From: Isochrysis galbana
Taxonomy: Eukaryota > Haptophyta > Isochrysidales > Isochrysidaceae
Assembly (NCBI GenBank): GCA_018136815.1
Contig: CM030934.1
Coordinates: 648,479 to 712,478 of the forward strand
Direction: 5' to 3'
DNA length: 64,000 nt
Shown: positions 51,608 through 60,905 of the stretch, piece after piece
Numbering within the stretch: position 1 is the first letter of the stretch
Layout: each line of letters starts with the position of its first letter
The notes under the pieces: generated by a model
Database searches by the model: none
The model's input: only the letters and a program-made list of their open reading frames with translations
What the model was told of the DNA's origin: nothing
Position numbers and translations under genes: made by a program

Positions 51608-53562
51608 ACAAGCAGTTTCCGCGAGCTAGATGGTTTGCGGCTCGTCGAATGTAGGTCTAAACTGAGTGATCGAGTACGGATGACGGATGGCATGCCAATT
51701 GAATGCATGAAATCGCTAATTTGTGTGATCCCCAAGAGGCGCTTGTAGTTGTCGATCTTGGATGCGACACGCTATGCTCTGGCGATGTCGGGATTCAGTC
51801 GTGCTTATCCTTCCCTGCCCCGAAGTAGTCTTGCTGAGGCGTTTTCAGTGTACACTATAATTGTGCCCTGGCCATACCGGCCATGGAGCTGTACAGTCGA
51901 GCGGTACTAGAGGTGGGGGAAATCGGATTGGACAAAATTCTGGTTGATCGGGAGGGCCAATTTTTTTCATCGTGGGACCGGGGGAAGTTTTCCTCTCGTC
52001 TCTCTCCCCGCGCGAATCCGAGGCAGATGGCGATGGCGACCGACCCGTTCGCTACCAACGGCCGACCTTACACGGCCGCCTCTTCGGCTTTGGTGCTCAT
52101 GTACTCTTGAAGGGCGAGCTCGGTGCAGCCGAGCGGCTCGCCGGAAAAGGGCGGCGTGTGGTGCATCACCACGTAGTAGGGCACGCCGGACGAACGAGAC
52201 GGCGTCGCACTGGCCGTAGCTCATCACGTCGTTGCGCAGGATGCCATCGCCGTTCGCTCCGATGCCTCCGCTCTTGGAGACGTGTGCCTCCGTTTCTTTT
52301 CCTGAAGCGTTCACGCCAGAGGGCTGGCATGCTGCCTTGCGTCTAACCTGGTCGGACCAGGAACGCCTCTCTCTGCTTCCGACGACGCCATCTCGCCATC
52401 TCCATCTCGCCTAGGCTTGGGTGCCTTGCCGGACTTGCACCCGCCGCTGCCTCCCCTCGACCGCCCCGCTCGTCGCTCCGTTACTGACGTAATTCCCGAC
52501 CATAAGCGGCGGCACGCCGCTTTCGTTCCCTCGGGTTTCACGCCTGTTCTCAACCCGCCTGTTGTCGTCGCTTATTTATGGGCTCGCTAGTAGCGACGAT
52601 GCGACGGAAGAGCCGACAGCGAACGGCGGTTACCGCGAACGACTAGGTAGAAAGTAAGGAGGGAATCTACGTGCGTAAACCGAAAAGGGCGAGAGGGTAG
52701 GCTTCGCGCGGGGGGAAAAGTCCGCAGCGACGAACACCTACGACGAGAGCGAGAGCAGGCGCGGGGGGAACGACAGACAGCAAGGAGGGGCCAAAGAAAG
52801 AGCAAGGGCCAAGGTGCAAAGGAGCGAAACAGGGGCGAGACAGGCCACAAAGGGGCGCGACGGCAAGGAGCTATGGGCGAATTACGAGTGAAGAGTTCTA
52901 CGAGTTACGAGTAAAACTCCGCGGCGAACAAGAATGATTGAGCACGAAGATGCACGAATGGGCAGAAGCAATTTTGAAGTCGATCGCGGATGCGACAACG
53001 AGGGGAGTCGCCGCAAGGCAGGTTAGTGAGGGATAGGATAGGAGCGAAGACGTGGTAGCATAGCACGATGCAAGGCCGCGAGCGAGGCGAGAATTTCAAA
53101 AGGTTTTTTTTCGAGCGTCTCGCCCGTACCCGTACCGGTCGACCAGATATAGATACCGGATACCCATGTCGCGTCCACATGCGGCATGTAGACCTCCCAG
53201 AGCCAGGCCTTTCCGACTTTCTGACGGCACTTGTAGGCTCAGCTGTGGGTAGCCATACAAACAAAACGCTATAATGGCGGGTTTGTCAGTTTGTCCGCCT
53301 CCTTGACTCCCTGATAAGCAGGCACCAGGAGCCCGTGGCGAGGTGGTCGCAGAGGGAGTCACGTGAGCCTTGGCCTCGAGGAAGGCGAGATCAATCGCCT
53401 CGACGGTGAGAGGCAGGGCGGCGTGTGAGCGGGGCGGGCGGGGGCAATGCGGGGACGACGCCGGGAAGGGCTGTGGGCGGGAGGGGGGAGGGGCAGCACC
53501 AGAGACCAATAAATGATACCCAAGGGGGCCACTGACCACACGGGGCACACTCACAGTATCAC
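51608..53562. other. Intergenic stretch, no gene recognised
   Basis: Short open frames on both strands (for example minus 51967-52314 with NDVMSYGQCDAVSFVRR) look weakly protein-like and may be retroelement debris. Module C sits at 52833-53003. No intact gene. Confidence 0.4.
52833..53003 (+). repeat. Dispersed repeat module C, second copy
   Basis: Same order and orientation as 38241-38402, about 80-85 percent identical by eye. Confidence 0.75.
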
Positions 53563-53770
53563 GTGAAGATCCCAGATACAGACGGGGGGGATTGTGTGGG
53601 ACTCACACATAAGCGAACAAGGAGAGTGAAGGGGGGGGCGGGGACGACACGCGACGGAGAGGGGAGAGGGCGACGGGGGGGGGGCGCGCCCCCATCCATC
53701 CACATCTCTCATCATCAGGAGATCTGCTCATCTGCTCTCTCTCGCTCCCTCTCTCTCTCTCTCTCTCTCT

Positions 53771-53831
<61 letters not shown>

Positions 53832-53885
53832 CCTCTCTCCCTCTCTCTCTCTCTCTCCCGCCGTCCCTCCTCTTTGCCCTACTCG

Positions 53886-53920
<35 letters not shown>

Positions 53921-54120
53921 CTTCTCCTTCTCTCTCTCGCTCTCCCTCTCCCTCTCTAGCGTTTCTCCGCCCTCTCGTCCCTCCTTCCCCTGCTCTCTCC
54001 CGCCGCGCGCCGCAGGGAGAAGCAGCGGAGGGGGAGGGGCGGCGCCCTCCCGCGCACCCTCCTCTCCTTCTCGCCTCGTGGCGCTCGCTCCTTCTGATCA
54101 ATCGGCGGTTGTTTGGCGGG
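53563..54120. promoter_or_regulatory. Upstream CT/C tract of the kinase gene
   Basis: (CT)n and CCCTCTCC repeats at 53740-53860, then an uninterrupted C run of about 33 at 53887-53919. The coding frame stays open through this, giving a false N-terminal extension. Confidence 0.4.
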
Positions 54121-55698
54121 ATGATGGTGGACGAGACCAAGCGGGGCGGCGGGCGCACTGTCCACGACGGCCAGGCCTACGCCCTGGCCGTCTCGAGCGG
54201 CTCAATGCTCGCACCCGACTTGTCACCCATCTCACGCAGATCTCTCGTAGCGCTCTCTGAGCGCAAGACCAACGAGACGGTACACCCGGACGCAGAGATC
54301 AAGCAGCGGAGGGCGCATCCAGCCGGCTTCGCGCCCATCCACACTGCCTCCTTCAAGGCACCCAAGGACCGCTTCTCTGGCCTCGCGGAGCCCTCTGACC
54401 TGCAGGCGTGGTCTGTCCACGATGGCAAGGCCTTTGCGGTAAACGTACGTTCCGGCCGCGGCCGCGCGCCCAGAGAACGCGAGATCCTTATGGCTGACCC
54501 TCACGACATGGCCGAGCTTATCAGTCGATGGGCCACAGAGAGGGGCCATCGAGATTCTGATTGGGACAAGAACTTCCAGCGCGTCAAGTGGAAGTCCGAA
54601 GGGCGGACAACCCTGCCTCGCAGCCCCCGCGCAGGTGTCCGATCCAATAATGCCAGCGCTGGACTTCGGAAGCCGCGCATTCTTACGGTGGAACAGCTGG
54701 TGGCTCATGAGAGCGCTGAATCCTTTTCAGACTACAAGATGGTCTCTCAGTTGGGCATGGGACAGTTTGCAACCGTCTATCATGCTGTGCACGTGCCCAC
54801 CGGTGAGCCAGTGGCGATCAAGATCACGACAAGGCCTATCCAGCTCCCCCCCCCGTGCGGGGCCTCAAGCGAAGAAGTATCTATGATCGACCCGATGGAT
54901 GTAGATTGTTTTACTCTCGAAGCGTCGTGTCTGTTAGCGCTGAGAGCTGTTCAGTTAGCTATGGAGGAGGAGCTGGATGATAACATAGTCTCATCGTACC
55001 GTCCCATCTACCGCGCCCATGGCCTCGTCAACCTCGACAAGAACGGGGCACGCGGATGGATCGCAATGAGACTCGTGGACGGCATTTCACTACTGCGTCA
55101 CTACAAAACTGTCGAGGCGCCTTCGGACTTGCCCACACTCGTTGGGCTGATGCGTGACATCGCCCGTGAGCTTGCCACGTTGCACGAGCTTGGAATCATT
55201 CACCGCGACCTGAAGGAAACCAACGTCATGGTCTCGACTTCGGTGGGCGCAAATGGCGAGAAGCACTTTTTTGCAGAGCTCGTCGATTTTGGGCTCGCGC
55301 TCAGCTTCGAGCCACCCATCGACCAGCTCAGGACAGACTTTCAGTTGCGACTGCGTGTTGGCGTGTATGGCTACATGCCACCGGAGGTGTTCAAGTGCCA
55401 ACCATATGGACCTGAGGTCGATGTGTTCTCGTTCGGCGTACTTCTCTTCCGCTCGCTCAAAGTTGCCATGCCGCGGACAAAGTCTTTGCAGCTGCGTGCT
55501 TGGCTGGATCAGCTACCCTTTAAGATGACTGGCGCGGGCTACGTCGACTTCTGCATGCCGCGCGTGGGTTCGAATTGGCCCAAGAAGCTTTCTTCCCTCG
55601 TGCTCCGCTGCTGTGCGGCTGATCCACAGCAAAGGCCTACGATGGTCGAAGTGTATCGCACACTCGATGTCTGGCTTGGTGCTGTGGCTACGGTATAG
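54121..55698 (+). CDS. Protein kinase, unassigned family
   Basis: 525 codons from ATG 54121 (MMVDETKRGGGRTVHDG). The catalytic domain covers about residues 200-515: Gly loop LGMGQFATVYHAV (about 210), VAIKI with the ATP-binding Lys (about 234), HRDLKETNVMV (catalytic loop, about 360), VDFGLAL (Mg loop, about 388), YMPPEVF in place of APE, DVFSFGVLLFRSL and RPTMVEVY. An Asp/Met-rich insertion separates the VAIK strand from helix C. The essential Lys, Asp (HRD), Asn and Asp (DFG) are all there, so it should be active. The N-terminal 200 residues repeat a VHDGxAxAxxVxSG motif (TVHDGQAYALAVSSGS at 13 and SVHDGKAFAVNVRSGR at 98). The Ser/Thr type is inferred from HRDLKxxN. Single exon. Confidence 0.9.
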   Translation: MMVDETKRGGGRTVHDGQAYALAVSSGSMLAPDLSPISRRSLVALSERKTNETVHPDAEIKQRRAHPAGFAPIHTASFKAPKDRFSGLAEPSDLQAWSVHDGKAFAVNVRSGRGRAPREREILMADPHDMAELISRWATERGHRDSDWDKNFQRVKWKSEGRTTLPRSPRAGVRSNNASAGLRKPRILTVEQLVAHESAESFSDYKMVSQLGMGQFATVYHAVHVPTGEPVAIKITTRPIQLPPPCGASSEEVSMIDPMDVDCFTLEASCLLALRAVQLAMEEELDDNIVSSYRPIYRAHGLVNLDKNGARGWIAMRLVDGISLLRHYKTVEAPSDLPTLVGLMRDIARELATLHELGIIHRDLKETNVMVSTSVGANGEKHFFAELVDFGLALSFEPPIDQLRTDFQLRLRVGVYGYMPPEVFKCQPYGPEVDVFSFGVLLFRSLKVAMPRTKSLQLRAWLDQLPFKMTGAGYVDFCMPRVGSNWPKKLSSLVLRCCAADPQQRPTMVEVYRTLDVWLGAVATV

Positions 55699-56926
55699 GG
55701 TTGCTACGATGAGCTCTTCCTTGTGCGGACCCTTGCTCAGCTTCAAGGCAAGTGTGCTTTGCCGTCGCTCACCACTACAATGACTCAATGAAGCAGATCG
55801 CTAATATGCCAATCTTTCCCTATGCACCTTGGTTCTTCCTGCTTAGTGTGGGCCATTTTCCTGAAGCGCCCGTTGTGCTGTTCGTGCCCCGACGTATTGG
55901 ATGGTATCTCACGGCACCTTTGACTCGCACAACCCCAAGGCATCCTTGACGATATGGTTTTGTTGCTCAAGCACATCACATGGCGGCTTCCCCACCAAAG
56001 CATGCCGGACTCGATACCTCGTACGAAACCTCGACCCCGCGGTCGTATCGCCCACAAGTATTCTGATCACGCTGTCGACGCTTAGGAGTGGTCTCGGCCT
56101 TCCTCGATATTTCACATCCTCCCTTGGTCTCGGCCTTCCTTCGCCTGTTGTTGGTTCAACGCCATGCGGCCTTGCTGCTCTAAATCAATTCTAGTCTATC
56201 TATTCGGACGCTTCTCTTGAATATGGCATCGCTGACTTTGTCCTCGCCAACCTCTCGGCCTCGTCTTTCTCGCCTAGCCTTTTTGCGCCTGGTGCTCGCA
56301 CGTTGCGTAGGCACCACATATGCGCCACACATGTGTGTGCACATGTAGGGGTGGCACAGGTCCACAATCCATCACCATCATAGACATGCACCTAGACGCT
56401 GCCTTGACCGTGGGGAGTTGTATGCATTCTTATTCTTATTTTGCAAATGGCAACTCTTAGCCTATCACAGAGTGCCGTCATCTGCCAACACAATCCATCG
56501 GCCCTTGCCCTTGCCGCTTACCGATAGAATCGTCTTTCCGGCGGCGCGAGCAGCTATAAGTTGTAAGGGTCGTTCAGCTTCTTTGACAAGAGGACCCCCC
56601 TCCCCCCCCGTTACTTTTTCCCGGTGCGGCGGCAGCTTCACTGGGTTTTGCCCAATTGTAACTTGTAACTTGTGGGGAGTTCGGAGTTCTAATGGGAGCA
56701 AGGGGTATGCTAGATGCTGATATGCTCGTTGGTCGTTGGGAGTTAGTTAGGAGTTAGGGGAGTTTCAAAGGGATACATGTTTGCGTGTGTGTGTGGCATC
56801 GGCACGCATCAAGGTGTGCGGGCAAGTGCGCTGAGGGTTGCCGTAATAGTACCGGGCTAGTGGCAGTAGTGATCAGTGTTGGTCAAACTATTGTTATAGT
56901 TTCAGCGATGGAGCGCGCGCCAACCG
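55699..56926. other. Intergenic stretch, no gene recognised
   Basis: The 3' flank of the kinase gene followed by mixed-composition sequence. Only a CACACATGTGTGTGCACATG simple repeat at 56325-56345 stands out. Confidence 0.4.
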
Positions 56927-57650
56927 CTAGGCCTGCGTGTCCGCAAAAGCGTGACATGGGATCGAAGTCCGCTTTAGCGTTACGCCACGACTCTTGATCC
57001 CACTTAGCACCCTCAGGGTGGCCGAAGCCATCGGCGGGAGGGGCGCAACGGCGACTCTTCTGCGGCGGGGGGGCGTCGAGTGGGGGCAGTCCGTTTCCAG
57101 AGGAAGCGGGTGGTGGCTCCTTGGCTCCTTGGTGTGATCAACGCGAATTGTTTTGCGATCCGGGCCCCGTCGATCGCTGGAGCTTCCGGCCGAGGGCTTA
57201 GGTTTCTCGGATTTGCTGGCAGAGGGCTGGGACGCTCCGAGGCGTTCCTTCACCATCACCATGCGGACAACCTCGTCGATGTGGTTGATTGCGAAGGCGC
57301 CCTTTGTCACCTGGGGGTGGCGCAGCGCTTCAGCCCGTGCTTGCTCGGCGGGAGCTAGCACCATGCGGGCTATCGAGATGCACGATAGGGAATGGTGCGG
57401 GGCTTCTCCCGCGGCGACAACTTCGATCCCGCGCTTCCACGCCTTGAGGAACTCGAAGGAGTTCTCAGCTCCACGCGACCGATCACTCTCGTCGGCCTTG
57501 ACGCACGAGTCGAATCGTTCGTTGATTTCGTGGGTGAAAGCCGGGAACTTGAAGACGTTGGCGGCGGTCACGGTCGGGTCGTTCATCTTTCGCACGAAGG
57601 CGGCGACAGTTACGCACAGGAATAAGGAGGGAATCTTTCGAAAACCCTTA
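56927..57650 (-). pseudogene. Gag-like relic, second copy of the family at 9832-14410
   Basis: The minus-strand frame begins FVRKMNDPTVTAANVFKF, then THEINERFDSCVKADESDR, and continues for about 220 codons through ARAEALRHPQVTKGAFAIN to a Lys/Ser-rich end. It aligns with VRKMGDANVDATSVW and MSHDINQRFEAI at 10150-10060. The 5' half present at 13.7-14.4 kb is missing, and no pol follows. Truncated relic. The shared family shows that the 9-14 kb protein is a repeated, element-borne gene. Confidence 0.6.
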
Positions 57651-57789
57651 CTTAATTAAGTGAGTTGATGAAGACCGAAGTAAGATAGCGCCACAATATA
57701 ATCCAACGGCCAACACCTGAGGGGGAATCAGGGTCACACAAGGGGGCGGTTCCTTGCACCGGCGCTACCTGAACGCGCGACTTAGCCTA

Positions 57790-58190
57790 AAAACGCGAGG
57801 AGCACGCAAGGAGGTAAGCAAGGTGAGGGGCAAGCAGGCGACCCCTCCTCCACCGCAGACACCCCCTGGGTGCTGGGTGGGCCCGCACACTCATCCTCAG
57901 CCCCTGCCTGTTGGCAGGGGCTGAGCTGACATCATTCCTGTCCATACTCTTGCCGAGCGCGCGTAGCGCGCCGCATGCATTCGCCTGGACTAGCACCCCA
58001 TCGTACTGCGTACTGACCCCCCCCTTCAACACTGAGTCACAGATTATCTGAGCCGCCAGGAGAGCACCCAGGGCCAGCGAGGCCAGCGAGGGAGAGGCAG
58101 GGGAGGCCAGGGGCCCAGCCCCAGCCTCCACTGCCCCCTGAGCTCCTGAGCTGGCCCAGCTGGTCCTCTGGGGGGACCCGAGGGTCCCCT
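57790..58190 (-). repeat. Module A, inverted copy
   Basis: Reverse complement of the 37500-37600 block: CAGCGAGGGAGAGGCAGGGG, AGGCCAGGGGCCCAGCCCCA, GCCTCCACTGCCCCCTGAGC and CTGGCCC. It is flanked by further GC-rich sequence (57890-57930) with the short inverted repeat CAGCCCCTGCC/GGCAGGGGCTG. Confidence 0.75.
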
Positions 58191-58479
58191 CAGAGGGGGG
58201 CTATGGCGCGCGCAGACATCGCACGCCCGTAGGAGAACGAAGAGAACGACGAGAAAAGAACGACAAAAAAAAGGCACGACCCGACCCAAGAAAAGGTAAT
58301 ACTCACGCCTGTTTACAGTATGTTTACAGGTCGACCGACACCCGACGCGACAGGCGGGCACCGCGAAAGAGAGGCGCCAGACGAAAAAGACCCAAGAGGC
58401 AGAGGCCACGAAGCAACAAGACAGAATAAGGTAAGCGACGCACGCGTTTACGTTTGTTGTACGGAATTTAACTGACACG

Positions 58480-58668
58480 CCTGCCCCAGCCCGCCCCCCA
58501 CCCGCCAGGCCCGTCGTAGTGCACGCGGGCCCTCCCCCCACCCCCCATAGGGGGGGTAGTGGGAGCGGGGATGAGAGTGTGGGATATAGGCGATGGCGAG
58601 TGCGATACCGGAGGGGTGTGAGTCAGTAGCAGCATAGCGCATAGCGGGCACCTTCAAGAATATTTTTT
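58480..58668 (+). mobile_element. LINE 3' terminal relic
   Basis: GGGATATAGGCGATGGCGAG, then GCGGGCACCTTCAAGAATAT and a T run, parallel to 30290-30385 and the 3' end of the LINE fragment at 21515. No coding part. It is the fourth LINE-type end with a poly(T) terminus. Confidence 0.55.
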
Positions 58669-59411
58669 TTGACCGCCCTAGAATTAGAGATGGTCCCTGA
58701 GGATCCTGATGATGATTCAAATTCGGACTGGGTCATTCCTCTGTTCTCATTTGTGAGAGTAGTGTAGTCTGAATGCTGCGCTTAGTGTGAGTTGAGCTAG
58801 GCTAGGGCGATAACAGACGATATAAGATATAATAAGCTGATGAGGTCCCTAGTTCTAGTTCTCAGCAGAGGCAATGTCTAGTATTAGCTGATAGAGTCCA
58901 TTAGCTGATATCGGTTCTGATATTACTATTAGCTCCAAGAACGCCGTTAGCTGACGAACTGATACCCCAACACTGGTTGTGATACGAACACTCAGATGTT
59001 TTATTATCCTCTTCCTTTGTTCCATCTATACTACAAAATGCATTCGGACACACGTAAAAGGCAGAGTTTGATTTTCTCTCTCTAATCGTGCGACGAAAAG
59101 ACATGAGAAATGCAGCATGCCCATGAAGCTCCATGAACAGCTCAGATTTTGGTCAGCCGGCCGCCAGTGTCCAGTGTGTGCTCCTCGCGGCGGCGGCGAC
59201 AGGCAGCGAGCGGCGCGTAGTCTATTTTCTGTTTCTGTTCATGGAGGTCTTCGTATCGCTTATTTTTGGGTTCTTCCGGGGGCTCACTCTCACTCTCTCA
59301 CCCCGCCGCCGCCGCCGCGTGCTGGGAGAAGCCAAGAAGGGGGGGGAGGGCTCGGGCGGGAGGGAGCGCCGAGGGGGGAGAGAGACGTGGGTGGGCGGAG
59401 CGGTTGCATCG
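58669..59411. other. Intergenic stretch before the MFS gene
   Basis: No gene. TGATATCGG and CTGATATTA palindrome-like motifs at 58906-58925; G-rich and GGGA-rich sequence just before the ATG at 59412. Confidence 0.4.
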
Positions 59412-60905
59412 ATGCGTCGCCGTCCACTGCTCTTGCTGCTCTGCCTTGGCCTCTCGGGCGCACTCGTTCCAAGCGCCGGCTTAGCCCGCCCTACCATCAC
59501 TGCCACACGATGCGCTCCGACGCTGCTCGCAGCCGAGCGGGGTCATGAGGATGAGCCGATACGAGCCGATCTGCCCGAGGTACAGTCGAAGGTCGCCGAA
59601 CCATTGCTCACGCCCATATCGAGCCCGCGTAGCCTCTTCCCGGCTTGGCTGCTTGTGCTCCTCGTCTTCACCAATATGCTCTCCAATGCCGTTATCGCCC
59701 AAGCGGTGCCGACGGCCCTGTACGCTGCGTACGACAACAATCGCGTGCGCACTGCCGCCATGCTCGGGCGCATCTCGTCGTGCGCAGCGCTGATGGACAT
59801 CATGCTCACACCCCAGCTTGGGCGGCTCTCCGACACCATCGGGCGCAAGCCCTTGCTAGTTGCGGCTCCTGCTCTTCAGCTTATCTGCCGAGGTGTTGCC
59901 ACTCTCTATCCTTCAGTGGGAGTGCTCGTAGGCTGTAAATTAATTTCTCTAACTCTCACCTCAACGTTTTCGGTGGCCATTCGAGCCGCTCTCGCCGACT
60001 GTCACCGTCGTGATCCGACAACACTCACCGGCCGGCTTGGACTGGTGTCGGCGGCCTCGGGCGCGGCCTATTCAGTTGGTATGTTTGTGGGCGGCCGCCT
60101 AGTTTCCCGAAAGCTGCGACTGCCGTACGCAGCCTCTGTGACTCTGCTGAGCTGCCTCGTCCCACTGATAATTGTCTACTTCCGTGAGACTCATCCATGC
60201 TCGGCACGCTCGCCATTTGGGCTGCGGCCGCCCGCGTTTGGGTTCCTGCGCTTGTTTCGCTCCGGTCCCGAACTTCGCTCGTTGAGTGCCGTTTCGGGGC
60301 TGCACACTATCTCCATGGCTATGGGCGACACCTGGCAGGTCTTTGCCCGCGAGTTGCGCGGCTGGGGAGCTGAGACGTGCGGGCTCTTCGGCTCGCTCTC
60401 GGGCATCGGCCACACTTGCACAGCTCTGCTCGCCCGCAGGTCCGTAAAAAGATTTGGTGCCCGAGGGCACACGTTCGCAGCTTCCCTCAGTTCAGCTCTG
60501 ACTGAACTCTCGCTCGGGCTGGGTTCCACACGAGTTGCCTTTGGAATGCTGCCGGTCAATTGGATAGGGCGCACCCAAGGTATGGCTGTCACTGCGCGCA
60601 TCACGCAAGTGGGTGCGGCAGCGGGTCTTGGCCAAGGAGCGCTTGCCGGAGATCACCAAAACTTGCGATCGCTACTGAAGGTTGTCGGGCCAACCTTATA
60701 CGGGACTCTCTTCGGGCTAGGCTGTAACTTGGGTGCACCCTCGCTTCCGTTCCTCATCGCCTGCGGCCTCTCGCTGCTTGCGACAGCTCTTGTCGCAATG
60801 AGCCCCATCTCCGCTTGGGAGAGCGCCATGCCACCAAATAGCAAGGCGGGGCCCAACACGGATTCAGCTGACGGAAGCTCCGGGGCATTCAGTACTGCGT
60901 CGTAG
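59412..60905 (+). CDS. Major facilitator superfamily transporter
   Basis: 497 codons from ATG 59412, chosen because upstream in-frame sequence is purine-repeat. The N-terminus MRRRPLLLLLCLGLSGALVP is a signal-anchor or signal peptide, and the next 80 residues are polar, so an organelle-targeting extension is possible. About ten to twelve hydrophobic segments follow, from FPAWLLVLLVFTNMLSNAVI to LIACGLSLLATALVAM. The MFS signature LGRLSDTIGRKPLLV lies after TM2 (G-x3-D-x2-G-R-K), as in the TetA/DHA1-like group. A second, weaker version, LLARRSVKRFGARG, is at the start of the second half. The substrate cannot be told. Single exon. Confidence 0.87.
   Translation: MRRRPLLLLLCLGLSGALVPSAGLARPTITATRCAPTLLAAERGHEDEPIRADLPEVQSKVAEPLLTPISSPRSLFPAWLLVLLVFTNMLSNAVIAQAVPTALYAAYDNNRVRTAAMLGRISSCAALMDIMLTPQLGRLSDTIGRKPLLVAAPALQLICRGVATLYPSVGVLVGCKLISLTLTSTFSVAIRAALADCHRRDPTTLTGRLGLVSAASGAAYSVGMFVGGRLVSRKLRLPYAASVTLLSCLVPLIIVYFRETHPCSARSPFGLRPPAFGFLRLFRSGPELRSLSAVSGLHTISMAMGDTWQVFARELRGWGAETCGLFGSLSGIGHTCTALLARRSVKRFGARGHTFAASLSSALTELSLGLGSTRVAFGMLPVNWIGRTQGMAVTARITQVGAAAGLGQGALAGDHQNLRSLLKVVGPTLYGTLFGLGCNLGAPSLPFLIACGLSLLATALVAMSPISAWESAMPPNSKAGPNTDSADGSSGAFSTAS

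Noticed and set aside
53563-54120. N-terminal 186 codons of the kinase frame
   Set aside because: Leu/Ser/Pro runs from CT and C tracts; the ATG at 54121 follows them.
59133-59411. 93-codon N-terminal extension of the MFS protein
   Set aside because: Gly/Arg-rich translation of purine repeats; the ATG at 59412 opens a hydrophobic leader.
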